From Mycolicibacterium nivoides (GTDB lineage: Bacteria > Actinomycetota > Actinomycetes > Mycobacteriales > Mycobacteriaceae), in NCBI RefSeq assembly GCF_003855255.1, contig NZ_CP034072.1, positions 5,607,705-5,671,704 of the forward strand: a DNA stretch of 64,000 nucleotides, in the 5' to 3' direction. Below are positions 8,803 through 19,668 of the stretch, piece after piece. Each line of letters begins with the position of its first letter. Position 1 is the stretch's first letter. The translations under genes were made by a program, and so were the position numbers. The notes beneath the pieces are model-generated. The model was not told the DNA's origin, did not search any database, and saw only the letters and a list, made by a program, of their open reading frames with translations.

Positions 8803-9705
8803 ATGACCGCGGTTCGAACAGTCACCCTGCATGACCCGTCGTCATCACTGACGGCCACGTATGTTCCGGCCGCGGGGATGATCTGCACCTCGCTGGCCGA
8901 CGGTGCAGTCGAGTACCTGGGCCAGCGGCGCGGGTTGCAGGCCTACCTCACCGACGGCAAGACGATGGGCATCCCGATCCTCTACCCGTGGGCAAACCGC
9001 TTGAGCGCCAACGAGTACCGCGTCGACGACACCACCGTCCGCTTGACGCCCGGGGTCGACGGTGTGCGCGCCGACGCGCACGGGGCGCCGATGCACGGTG
9101 TGCTCGCCGCCAATCCGGACTGGCGGGTGACCGAGGATTCCGAGAACGTGTTGAGAGCGGACCTGGATTGGGGTACCCACCCGAAGCTGCTGGCGACGTT
9201 CCCGTTCCCGCACCGTCTGACCATGGCGGTGACGCTGGCCGATCGGACCCTCACCGTGTCCACCACGGTGGCCGCGACGTCCGAGCAGTCGGTGCCGCTG
9301 TGTTACGGCTACCACCCGTACGTGACGATTCCCGGTGTGCCCCGCGAGGATTGGCAGTTGCATACCCCCGCCATGCGGCACCTGCTCGTCGATGACCGGG
9401 GCCTGCCCACCGGCGAATCCCCGGACTGGCCGGGCGGGACGAGACGGCTGGGCACCACCGAACTCGACGACGGATTCGATGCCGTCGAGGCGGGTGCGGT
9501 GTTCTGGCTGTCCGGCGGAAGTCACCGGGTCGAGGTCAGGTTCGACGCGGGTTATTCGGCTGCGCAACTGTTCGCGCCGCTGAGCGACGACGTGGTGGGC
9601 ATCGAGCCGATGAGCGCACCCACCGATGCGTTGCGCCGCGGCAAATACAGAATGGCCGCCCCCGGAACTCCGGAGACGGCCATCTTTTCGATCAAAATCG
9701 GCTAG
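8803..9705 (+). CDS. Aldose 1-epimerase family protein
   Basis: 300 residues of galactose-mutarotase fold. PILYPWANRL provides the N-terminal sugar-binding motif, then HG near residue 100, YHPY near 170 (catalytic His region) and GIEPMSAPTDA near 265 (catalytic Glu region). It probably interconverts sugar anomers, or binds a sugar phosphate as YeaD relatives do; the substrate is not evident. The ATG at 8803 follows the flavohemoglobin closely. Its TAG stop shares the CTAG palindrome with the stop of hspR on the other strand, so transcription converges here without a separate terminator. Confidence 0.85.
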   Translation: MTAVRTVTLHDPSSSLTATYVPAAGMICTSLADGAVEYLGQRRGLQAYLTDGKTMGIPILYPWANRLSANEYRVDDTTVRLTPGVDGVRADAHGAPMHGVLAANPDWRVTEDSENVLRADLDWGTHPKLLATFPFPHRLTMAVTLADRTLTVSTTVAATSEQSVPLCYGYHPYVTIPGVPREDWQLHTPAMRHLLVDDRGLPTGESPDWPGGTRRLGTTELDDGFDAVEAGAVFWLSGGSHRVEVRFDAGYSAAQLFAPLSDDVVGIEPMSAPTDALRRGKYRMAAPGTPETAIFSIKIG

Positions 9706-10076
9706 CGCGCGCCTCGACGTGGCTGCCACAGCACGACCGCTTTGGACGCCACAGAAACGTCGCGTCGCTGATCGCTGAGTTGTTCGACCTGCTGGGTCAA
9801 CTCGGAAACCCGCGTGCGCAACGCATCAACCTGATTGGTCAGTTCGATGATGCGCTTGATCCCAGCCAGGTTGACGCCCTCGTCCTGTGACAACCGCTGC
9901 ACCTCACGGAGCAGGTCGACGTCACGCTCGGAGTAGCGGCGCCCGCCGCCGGAACTGCGCTGCGGGCTGACCAGGCCGAGCCGGTCGTATGTGCGCAGGG
10001 TCTGCGCGTGCATACCGGCCAGCTCGGCGGCCACCGAGATCAAAAACGTGCGGGCTTCGTCTTTGCGCTGGCTCAT
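9702..10076 (-). CDS. hspR: Heat-shock repressor HspR (MerR family)
   Basis: 124 residues. The MerR-type winged helix covers about 12-75 ([30 protein letters not shown]). A short amphipathic region follows ([15 protein letters not shown]), then a coiled-coil-like stretch. HspR binds HAIR sequences, with DnaK as co-repressor, and shuts off dnaK and clpB at normal temperature. The ATG at 10076 overlaps the dnaJ stop in an ATGA arrangement; an ATG 15 bases upstream is less likely. Two strong HAIR sites in this window (clpB and dnaK) are its expected targets, giving autoregulation because hspR is the last gene of the dnaK operon. Confidence 0.97.
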   Translation of the reverse strand: MSQRKDEARTFLISVAAELAGMHAQTLRTYDRLGLVSPQRSSGGGRRYSERDVDLLREVQRLSQDEGVNLAGIKRIIELTNQVDALRTRVSELTQQVEQLSDQRRDVSVASKAVVLWQPRRGAR

Positions 10077-11239
10077 ATGTTGCCTGCCCATCCGGCCCGC
10101 GGATCGAATCCGCTGGCCCGTTCGGCTTTCGCATATGCCTCCAGCGCCTCTGCCGCTTCACCTTCCAGGTTCGGCGGCACCGCGACCTTCACCGTGACCA
10201 GCAGGTCACCGTGGCCGCCGGAGCGTTTCGGTACCCCGCGTCCGCGCACCCGCAGGATCCGGCCGTCGGAGGTGCCCTTGGGCACGCGCACACCGACCTT
10301 GCCGTCCAGGGTGGGAACGGAAAGCGTTGTCCCGAGCGCCAACTCGTGGAAGCTGACCGGAACGCTGACGGTCAGGTCGTCGCCGTCACGCCCGAACACC
10401 TTGTCCGGACGCACGTGCACGGTGACGTAGAGGTCGCCCGACGGCGCACCTCGTAGCCCGGCTTCGCCCTGGCCGGCCAGCCGAATACGCTGACCGTCCT
10501 CGACACCCGGTGGGATCCGCACGTTGATGGTGCGGGTCCGGGTGGTGACGCCGGTGCCCTGACATTCGCCGCAGGGGTGTTCGATGATCGAGCCGCTGCC
10601 CCGGCACTCGGTGCAGGGCTCGGAGAATCCGAACGCTCCCTGGTTGCGGTTGACCACACCGGAGCCGTTGCAGTTCGGGCACACCTTCGGGCTGGTGCCC
10701 GGCCGCGCACCGCTGCCATGGCAGTTGGTGCAGGGGGCCGGGCTGGTCAGCCGCAGCGGCATGGCCACGCCCTTGGTGGCCTCCAAGAAGGACAGCTCGG
10801 TTTCGGTTTCCAGGTCGTTACCCCGGCGAGGCCGGCTCGGCCGCGGTTGCGCACCGCGCCCGAACAGCCCGCCGAAAAGGTCACCGATGTTGGCGCCGCC
10901 GCTCTGGCCGGCTGCGTCGAACAGGTCTCCCAGGTTGAATTCGGCTCCGTCGGAACCGAATCCGCCACTGAAGTTCCCGCCCGGGTTGAACCGACGCCCG
11001 CCCCCGGCGAACAGCCGACGGGTCTCGTCGTACTCCTTGCGCTTCGCGGGGTCCGACAGAACACTGTTCGCCTCAGAAACCGTCTTGAACCGCTCCGCCG
11101 CTCCCGCATCGGGATTGCGGTCGGGATGCAGCTCGGAGGCCAGTTTCCGGTAGGCCTTCTTGATCTCGTCGGCGCTGGCGTCAGAGGAGACGCCGAGTTC
11201 CTTGTAGAAGTCCTTCTCGACCCACTCGCGTTGGGCCAT
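10073..11239 (-). CDS. dnaJ: Chaperone DnaJ (type I Hsp40, DnaJ1)
   Basis: 388 residues in the order J domain (about 1-75, with the HPD motif), a Gly/Phe-rich linker ([17 protein letters not shown]), a zinc-binding domain and C-terminal beta domains. The zinc domain has four CxxCxGxG repeats ([32 protein letters not shown]). DnaJ delivers clients to DnaK and stimulates its ATPase. The ATG at 11239 is preceded by GGAGG. It lies 39 bases after grpE and overlaps hspR by four bases, so it is part of the heat-shock operon. Confidence 0.97.
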   Translation of the reverse strand: MAQREWVEKDFYKELGVSSDASADEIKKAYRKLASELHPDRNPDAGAAERFKTVSEANSVLSDPAKRKEYDETRRLFAGGGRRFNPGGNFSGGFGSDGAEFNLGDLFDAAGQSGGANIGDLFGGLFGRGAQPRPSRPRRGNDLETETELSFLEATKGVAMPLRLTSPAPCTNCHGSGARPGTSPKVCPNCNGSGVVNRNQGAFGFSEPCTECRGSGSIIEHPCGECQGTGVTTRTRTINVRIPPGVEDGQRIRLAGQGEAGLRGAPSGDLYVTVHVRPDKVFGRDGDDLTVSVPVSFHELALGTTLSVPTLDGKVGVRVPKGTSDGRILRVRGRGVPKRSGGHGDLLVTVKVAVPPNLEGEAAEALEAYAKAERASGFDPRAGWAGNI

Positions 11240-11278
11240 GCTGCGCCACCTCCTTACCTCTTCTCTCTATTGGATGGA

Positions 11279-13883
<2,605 letters not shown>

Positions 13884-13900
13884 TTGCTGTCGATGGGGTC

Positions 13901-13927
13901 AACGGGGGTTTCACAGGATTTGTTCCC
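13901..13927 (-). promoter_or_regulatory. SigH-type promoter for dnaK operon
   Basis: On the minus strand GGGAACA (13921-13927), 16 bases, CGTT (13901-13904). It matches the SigH consensus and repeats the spacing of the clpB promoter. The strong HAIR lies immediately downstream, so the two controls appear layered. Confidence 0.7.
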
Positions 13928-14131
13928 GGAGCCGGCGATTTTTTCGGGGATGGTTGTGATAACGCCGGTCAGGTGCTTCTTGCCGGTCAGGTACGGCGCA
14001 CTCGGCCCCGCACCGACCGGGTACCGTGCCCCATAATCAGATGCCGCCGGTCGGCTCGACCGCGGCTTGACATCTGGCTCACACCGTCGCCCCAGGGGCG
14101 CAACCAGCCACTCGAGGGGGATCGAACGGCG

Positions 14132-14956
14132 ATGGCAGACGAGATCACGACGACCGAACCGAACGTGCCCGAGGACAAGCCCGCCAAGCACGGGTACCAG
14201 CGCCGGGCGTTCAGATGGGCCACTCCGGTCGGTGACATCGCGATCGCCATCCGCACCCCGCGCAATCCCCGCCCGCTCGTTCCGAAGCGCTACGACCCGT
14301 TCGGAATCGCCGATCGCGCGCTCGATGCCGCCAAGACCAGCATGAAACTGGCCGCCTGGGGCGAGGAACAGCTGGCCACCCTGGTGAAGAACCGGCTGGA
14401 GGCCATCGATTCGGCATCGACGCCCAGGCCCGCGACGATCGCCACGCCCGAGGAACCGACGGCCCGATCGCTCAACAACAAGATGGACCGGCTGCTGGAC
14501 CGCGCCCTGGACCAGAGCACCACGGGCAGCCAGGTCGAGCTCTACCACCGCCTGCTCGACCAGCTGGTCGCCGACGAAGCACGGATCATCGGCGCTCTGT
14601 CGGAGGGTGCGGCTTCGCCACTGGTCAACGTCTACACCTGGACACGGGCCCGGACGCCGGGGCAGGCCGTGCTGGAGAACGCCTGCCTGATCGGTCGCAC
14701 CGCCAATGTGGCGTTGCCCGCCATGGTCCCGCAGTACGTCGGCCATCTGCTGTCGCTGGGTCTGGTCGAGACCGGTCCAGAGGATCCGTCGCAGAAGTCC
14801 GAGTACGAGGTGCTCATGGCCGAGCCCATGGTGTTGCGGGCGATCAAGGGCGCATCGCGCGGGCCACTCACCGCGCGGGTGGACAAGCTGACCCTGACGC
14901 TGTCAGGCCTGGGTCGCGGCCTGTGGGAGGCCGCGGTCCAACGGGACGGTTCGTAA
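14132..14956 (+). CDS. Abi-alpha-like (DUF4393-type) protein
   Basis: 274 residues, mostly helical, with no signal peptide or membrane segment. The central part VELYHRLLDQLVADEARIIG resembles the core of Abi-alpha/DUF4393 proteins, in which a helix precedes an L-x-x-D/E-EAR-I-L motif. The N-terminus (about 1-55) is polar. Residues 60-90 form a helix typical of family members that pack near membranes. The assignment is by pattern only. It is followed four bases later by the DUF445 gene, and the pair is probably one operon divergent from dnaK. An anti-phage role is not shown. Confidence 0.55.
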   Translation: MADEITTTEPNVPEDKPAKHGYQRRAFRWATPVGDIAIAIRTPRNPRPLVPKRYDPFGIADRALDAAKTSMKLAAWGEEQLATLVKNRLEAIDSASTPRPATIATPEEPTARSLNNKMDRLLDRALDQSTTGSQVELYHRLLDQLVADEARIIGALSEGAASPLVNVYTWTRARTPGQAVLENACLIGRTANVALPAMVPQYVGHLLSLGLVETGPEDPSQKSEYEVLMAEPMVLRAIKGASRGPLTARVDKLTLTLSGLGRGLWEAAVQRDGS

Positions 14957-14960
14957 CCGC

Positions 14961-16265
14961 ATGAGCGGCAGCGAGACACTTCTCGCGATCCAGACCTGGC
15001 AGGAGATCAAGGCAGATTTCGGCGTCAATTGGCTGATCTATCTGTCCATGCCGTTCGTCGCCGCCTTCGTCGGGTGGAGCACCAAGATCGTCGCGCTGGA
15101 GATGCTGTACCGGCCGATGGAGTTCAAGGGCATCGGCCTGTTCGGTTGGCAGGGCATCGTGCCCCGCCGCGCGGGCAAGGTGGGATCCAAGACCATCGAG
15201 CTGCTCACCCAGAACCTTCTGAAACCCGAAGAGCTGCTGGAGAAGGTCGACGCCAGAGAAGCCGTCGACACGTTGCGCGAGCCACTGACCCAGGCGGTCG
15301 ACGAGATCTCCCGCGACATCGCCGAGCAGATCCGGCCCGGACTGTGGGATTCACTGCCCGATGCGGCGCGCAAGGCGATCATGGCGCGCGTCCACGATCA
15401 GACGCCGAAGATCGTGGAGAAGATGCTCACCGAGATGCGGTCGGACCTCAACCGGTTCGTCGACATCCAGTACCTGGCGGTCACGACGCTGGTCCGGAAC
15501 AAGGACAAGCTCAACAAACTGATGCGCGGGCTCGGCGACAACGCGATGGCCTTCGTCCGCCGCAGCGGGATCTACTTCGGGCTCGCGATCGGCCTGGTCC
15601 AGATGGTCGCGTGGGCGCTGTTCCAGAATCCGTGGATCATGCCGGCCTTCGGCTTCGGCGTCGGTCTCATCAGTGACTACATCGCGCTCAACATGTTGTT
15701 CCGGCCGGTGCGGCCGACGAAGTACCTCGGCTTCATCCCGTTCCAGGGATTGCTGCACGCCGAGCGCGACAAGATCACCGCGGACTATGCGCGGATCCTG
15801 GCCCAGGACCTGTTCTCACCCGAGATCCTGTTCGACGGCGTGCTGCGCGGACCGGGCTCCGACAAGCTGTTCGCGCTGGTGGGCAAGGAGGTCGAAGCAG
15901 CCATCGATGCTCAGACCGGCATCGCGACCCCGCTGGTCAAATTCGCCGTCGGCACGCAGCGGTACAACGCCTTCAAGGACAACATGGTGAAGATGGTGCT
16001 CGAACGGCTCCCCACCACACTGGTCGAGGCCCAGGACTACGCCATGAGCGCGCTGGACCTCGAAACGACCATCATCGACAAGATGGGCCAGCTCACCAAC
16101 GAGGAGTACGAGTCGATTCTGCGGCCGGTGTTCAAGGACGACGAGCCCACGATGATCGCGGTCGGCGCCATCCTCGGTGGCGTCGTCGGCGAAATCCAGG
16201 TCCAGGTCATCGAGCACTTCGGCCACAGCCCCGAGGCCGTCGCCATGGCCCTGCTGCACCACTAG
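14961..16265 (+). CDS. DUF445 family membrane protein
   Basis: 434 residues. Hydrophobic segments lie near residues 20-45 (IYLSMPFVAAFVGWSTKIVA), 200-240 (the IYFGLAIGLVQMVAWALF region and an adjacent segment ending in GVGLISDYIALNMLF) and at the C-terminus (about 400-425, containing GAILGGVVGEIQ). Two similar motifs, TKIVALEMLYRPM and SDYIALNMLFRPV, each followed by a G-x-x-F/P-x-Q-G loop, reflect the internal duplication of DUF445 (YheB-like) proteins. Long amphipathic helices lie between. The function is unknown. It directly follows the Abi-alpha-like gene. Confidence 0.8.
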   Translation: MSGSETLLAIQTWQEIKADFGVNWLIYLSMPFVAAFVGWSTKIVALEMLYRPMEFKGIGLFGWQGIVPRRAGKVGSKTIELLTQNLLKPEELLEKVDAREAVDTLREPLTQAVDEISRDIAEQIRPGLWDSLPDAARKAIMARVHDQTPKIVEKMLTEMRSDLNRFVDIQYLAVTTLVRNKDKLNKLMRGLGDNAMAFVRRSGIYFGLAIGLVQMVAWALFQNPWIMPAFGFGVGLISDYIALNMLFRPVRPTKYLGFIPFQGLLHAERDKITADYARILAQDLFSPEILFDGVLRGPGSDKLFALVGKEVEAAIDAQTGIATPLVKFAVGTQRYNAFKDNMVKMVLERLPTTLVEAQDYAMSALDLETTIIDKMGQLTNEEYESILRPVFKDDEPTMIAVGAILGGVVGEIQVQVIEHFGHSPEAVAMALLHH

Positions 16266-16271
16266 CCGGAC

Positions 16272-17774
16272 CTATTTGCCGCCGGCCAGCAGGTCGCGAG
16301 ACTGCAGGGCCAGCCAGAGCTGGGCGATGTCGGCGGTGTCGGACAGGCGGGCCCCGGTGAGCTCCTCCACCTTGTGGACGCGGTACAGCACGGTCTGCCG
16401 ATGCACGTTCATCGCGGCCGCTGTGCGCTGCCAGGACCGCTGGTTGGCCAGGAACGCTTCCAGCGTCTCGACCAGGCCGGTCCGGTGCTGGGCGTCATGC
16501 TCGATCAGCGGACCGAGCCAGCGCTCCACCATGGCCCGGGCATCCTCGACACCGCCCATGCCCACCCACGACGTCGCGGTGCCGTAGCGCACCACGTGAT
16601 CCCCGGTCCGCTGCGCGGCACCCAGTGCCCATGTCGCCTCGCGGGCGGACTCCGCCGAACGGGCCACGGTTTTGATCACCCGGCCGGCTCCGACCCTGGC
16701 GGTCGGGCCGAGTGCGGCGGCGATGGCCTCGACCGCCGCATCGGTTCCCGGCACCACCGCATGCGATACCCCCGAACGGAACGCCGACACGTGGGGAATC
16801 CGGCGGCGCCACAACGCGACGTGTAGATCCCGCAGTCGCCGTTCGTCATCACAGGTGGCCGAGACGAACATCGACGTCGCCGGATCCAGCCCGGCGGACA
16901 CCAGCTGACGACGCCCCACCCGTTGATCCATCCGCCCGTCGATGAGCTGCGCGGTCAGCTCGGCACCCGTGCGCCGGGTGTGTTCGAGCGCCAGGTGAGT
17001 CTGGGACAACTCCAGCGCGACGACGGTCGCGGCGTGCTGTATCAAAACTCCGTCGAGTGCGGCGCCGCCTTCGCGGATGACCGCCAGCACCGCATCGTCG
17101 TGCGTCGGCACCTCCCCGACCAGCACCTCGACCCCGCCTGCGGTGAGGACCGATCGCGCCCCGGCCGCCAGCGTGCCGTGCGATGCCGTGCGCACCGTCT
17201 CCTTCACGTCGTCCGGCGGGTGCGGGCCGTCAGGGTGATACGCCTCCCCGGTGACCCGGTCGCACACGTACACCGCGCATTTCAGTTCCTTCGTCAGCGC
17301 ATCGGCGATACGTGATCGTGCCGCATCCCCTGCCGTGGAGTGGCGCAACGCGTCATAGATGCGTGCCGTCCGCATCAGCCGCTGGGACTGTTCGAGCAGG
17401 GTGGCCTCGGCGACCGCGCGCGAGATCGCCACGAACGGCATCGGGTAACGGATCCACACCACCGGCAACTCGAGTCGCTCACTGGCGCGGGTGAACCGTT
17501 GGGTGAGGCGGGGGCAGAACATGTCCTCGCCGATCGCGAGCCCACTGGCACCCACGCGATGCAGCTCCTCGAGCAGGTTCTCCTGGTCGGCAGCGGCAGC
17601 CGGGAACGACATGCCGTTGGTCATCAACAGTTCCCCGGCACTGACCCACTGCCATGGTTCCGGCAGATCCGAGGTGTGCGTCCAGGTCACCTGTCGATCC
17701 AGCCCGGCCTTGCCGGAGTGCAGTCGCAGCTGCAGGTGCGGCATGTCCAACAACTCGCGCACCGTAATGCTCAC
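16272..17774 (-). CDS. PucR-family transcriptional regulator
   Basis: About 500 residues. The N-terminal PucR sensor domain begins SITVRELLDMPHLQLRL, with HTSDLPEPWQWVSAGELLMT near residue 35. A central GGDEF-like/CdaR region follows, and a C-terminal helix-turn-helix (TAAAMNVHRQTVLYRVHKVEEL, about 450-475). PucR proteins usually activate purine or other nitrogen catabolic genes in response to a metabolite. The start is placed at GTG 17774, where the family domain begins; GTG 17825 would overlap the permease stop. It is the last gene of a minus-strand operon that starts with the GMC oxidoreductase. It converges on the DUF445 gene with six bases between stops. Confidence 0.9.
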   Translation of the reverse strand: MSITVRELLDMPHLQLRLHSGKAGLDRQVTWTHTSDLPEPWQWVSAGELLMTNGMSFPAAAADQENLLEELHRVGASGLAIGEDMFCPRLTQRFTRASERLELPVVWIRYPMPFVAISRAVAEATLLEQSQRLMRTARIYDALRHSTAGDAARSRIADALTKELKCAVYVCDRVTGEAYHPDGPHPPDDVKETVRTASHGTLAAGARSVLTAGGVEVLVGEVPTHDDAVLAVIREGGAALDGVLIQHAATVVALELSQTHLALEHTRRTGAELTAQLIDGRMDQRVGRRQLVSAGLDPATSMFVSATCDDERRLRDLHVALWRRRIPHVSAFRSGVSHAVVPGTDAAVEAIAAALGPTARVGAGRVIKTVARSAESAREATWALGAAQRTGDHVVRYGTATSWVGMGGVEDARAMVERWLGPLIEHDAQHRTGLVETLEAFLANQRSWQRTAAAMNVHRQTVLYRVHKVEELTGARLSDTADIAQLWLALQSRDLLAGGK

Positions 17775-17814
17775 ATGCCAACCGTATCGAGTCGTCGCGA
17801 TCACGCGACTGGAA

Positions 17815-19233
17815 TCACTGTGCACTTTCGGCAGCGAGCGAAGGCTGCAGCTCTGTCACCTGGCGTACCCGCCACAGCTTGATCAGACCGAGGTAGATGA
17901 AGAACGTCGCAACAGTCCCCACGATCCACGCCGTATCGATGCCACCGATCTTGCCTGCGACCGCGCCCTGATAGAACGCCGTTGACATGAAAGGGATTTG
18001 GACGACGAAGCCGAGGAAGTAGCTGAGCACGGCCGGGACGTTGAACGCGCCGTAGCCACTCTTGGGATCGCTGAACGAGGCCGGGTCGTAATGCCCCTTC
18101 TTCACTACGTAGTAGTCGATCAGGTTGACGATGCTCCACGGAATCAGCAGGTAGATCAGGATGCTGATGAAGTTGGAGTACTGCACGAGGAAGTCGTCGG
18201 AGAATCCGACGGCGGCGACGAAGACCACTACCGCGATCGCTGTCGCCGTGGTGTTCCTGGCCGAGGACTTCGGCGACCATTTCAGCCTGAAGGCCTGGAT
18301 ACAGGTCAGGGTGCACAGCGATGACCCGTACATGTTGATCACGCCGGCGTCGATCGCGCCGAAGAAGAAGACCAGCATCACGAACACGAACAGCGGGCCG
18401 GGCATGATGCGCGACAGGCTGGCCAGCTGGGCATCGGCTCCCAGGCCCGCGACGAGGAGAGCACCGACGATCATCGCTCCGGCGGCACCGAGGAGAGTGC
18501 CGAAGTACGTGTACCAGAACGCGGAACGGGGCGTGGTGGAGGACGGCAGATAGCGTGAGTAGTCCGAGACGTACGGCGCGTACGAAAGCTGCCAGATCCC
18601 GGCAACCGACGCCATGCCCAGGAAGCCGGTCCAGTTGAAGGCGCCACCGCCGCCGCCGCCACCGATGCCGCCGTGCGCCGCGGCGACCGCGGTATAGCCG
18701 AGGGTCAACACCAGCGCGAGACCCGACAGCCAGACCATCACCCGGTTCAGCCGGAGGATGAGCTGGTAGCCGACCACCACGGTGACCAGGGTGAGGAAAG
18801 TACTGAGCGCAAGCGCCACACCGGTATTCAGCGATGGGAAGACCGCGACCAAGGTCTGCTGCGCCAATATCATCAGGGAGACGATCCAGCCGACGTACGC
18901 GAGAATGACGACGACGATCACCAGCAGCGACCCGTACATCCCGAATTGGGCGCGCGCCTGGATCATCTGCGGTACACCGAGGCCCGAACCCTGCACCGAG
19001 TGCAGGGCCATGAACACCGCGCCCACGACGCTGCCGAGAAGGATCGCGATGATCGTGGACGTCACGTCCAGCTTGAAGATCGTCGGTCCCAGAAGACCCG
19101 TTACCACGGCAAGCGGGATGATCTGGACCGTAAACCAGAACGAGAAAAGGTGCCGCACCTTTCCGGTGCGCTGCGATTCCGGTACTGGCTGGATCGTCAG
19201 ATACTCGACCCTCGGGGCACTGTCATGCGGCAT
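17815..19233 (-). CDS. NCS1-family permease (nucleobase/hydantoin type)
   Basis: 472 residues with about twelve membrane segments. The first (SFWFTVQIIPLAVVTGLLGP) and the Q-G-SGLGVPQMIQARAQFGMYG stretch match purine-cytosine permease family proteins, which symport nucleobases, hydantoins, allantoin or thiamine with Na+ or H+. A seven-Gly run interrupts residues about 185-195, in a loop. It sits between the GMC small subunit and a PucR regulator, and a creatininase lies 6 kb away. That makes import of a cyclic amide-type nitrogen compound plausible, but the substrate is not determined. Confidence 0.88.
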   Translation of the reverse strand: MPHDSAPRVEYLTIQPVPESQRTGKVRHLFSFWFTVQIIPLAVVTGLLGPTIFKLDVTSTIIAILLGSVVGAVFMALHSVQGSGLGVPQMIQARAQFGMYGSLLVIVVVILAYVGWIVSLMILAQQTLVAVFPSLNTGVALALSTFLTLVTVVVGYQLILRLNRVMVWLSGLALVLTLGYTAVAAAHGGIGGGGGGGAFNWTGFLGMASVAGIWQLSYAPYVSDYSRYLPSSTTPRSAFWYTYFGTLLGAAGAMIVGALLVAGLGADAQLASLSRIMPGPLFVFVMLVFFFGAIDAGVINMYGSSLCTLTCIQAFRLKWSPKSSARNTTATAIAVVVFVAAVGFSDDFLVQYSNFISILIYLLIPWSIVNLIDYYVVKKGHYDPASFSDPKSGYGAFNVPAVLSYFLGFVVQIPFMSTAFYQGAVAGKIGGIDTAWIVGTVATFFIYLGLIKLWRVRQVTELQPSLAAESAQ

Positions 19234-19267
19234 GAGACAAGTCCTTGTTCGGTGGGTATCGGGCGGA

Positions 19268-19660
19268 TCAGCGGATCGTGAAGCCGCGGTCGACGACGTG
19301 CTCGAGCATGTCGACGTAGCTGTCCATGTCGTCGCGCGCCGGACGAGGTGCCGCGTCGTACGGCATGGCGGCCTTCACGACCGGGCTGAGGAAGTAGGCT
19401 CCCGCGGCCAGCACGGTCAGCGCCTCGAACTGCTCCGGCTGTTCGGCGGAGAGGCTGTCGAGTGCGGCTTCGGGTTCCTTGCCCGCGCTGGAGTCCAGTG
19501 CCGCGGTGAGCACGTCGAGGAGGTCGGGCCGGTAGCCGAGGACCTGGTCGATCAGAACTCCGGACACCTCCGCGGTGGTGGCCGACGGCATGTTGTCACC
19601 GGCCGGGATCAGGGTCTCGGCCAGGGTGGCGAACACTTGGCGCTGTTGGGAATTGAGCAT
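19268..19660 (-). CDS. Gluconate 2-dehydrogenase subunit 3-like small subunit
   Basis: 130 residues, helical. The N-terminus LNSQQRQVFATLAETLIPAG is characteristic of the small subunit that accompanies membrane or periplasmic GMC dehydrogenases (gluconate 2-dehydrogenase subunit 3). There is no obvious Tat or Sec signal, unlike many family members. It follows the GMC gene by eight bases, so the two probably form a heterodimer in which this subunit stabilises or exports the flavoprotein. No cytochrome c subunit is nearby. Confidence 0.82.
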   Translation of the reverse strand: MLNSQQRQVFATLAETLIPAGDNMPSATTAEVSGVLIDQVLGYRPDLLDVLTAALDSSAGKEPEAALDSLSAEQPEQFEALTVLAAGAYFLSPVVKAAMPYDAAPRPARDDMDSYVDMLEHVVDRGFTIR

Positions 19661-19668
19661 GAGGATCC

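Noticed and set aside
14132..16265. Anti-phage defence island
   Set aside because: The Abi-alpha resemblance is only partial, and no other defence genes, integrase or composition shift are present.
17775..17825. Upstream start (GTG 17825) for the first PucR gene
   Set aside because: It overlaps the permease stop and adds residues without family similarity. The PucR domain starts right at 17774. This cannot be excluded without transcript data.
18630..18670. Poly-Gly run in the NCS1 permease as a frameshift
   Set aside because: The frame continues through it without a stop and both flanking parts match the family, so it is a loop and not a sequencing error that breaks the gene.
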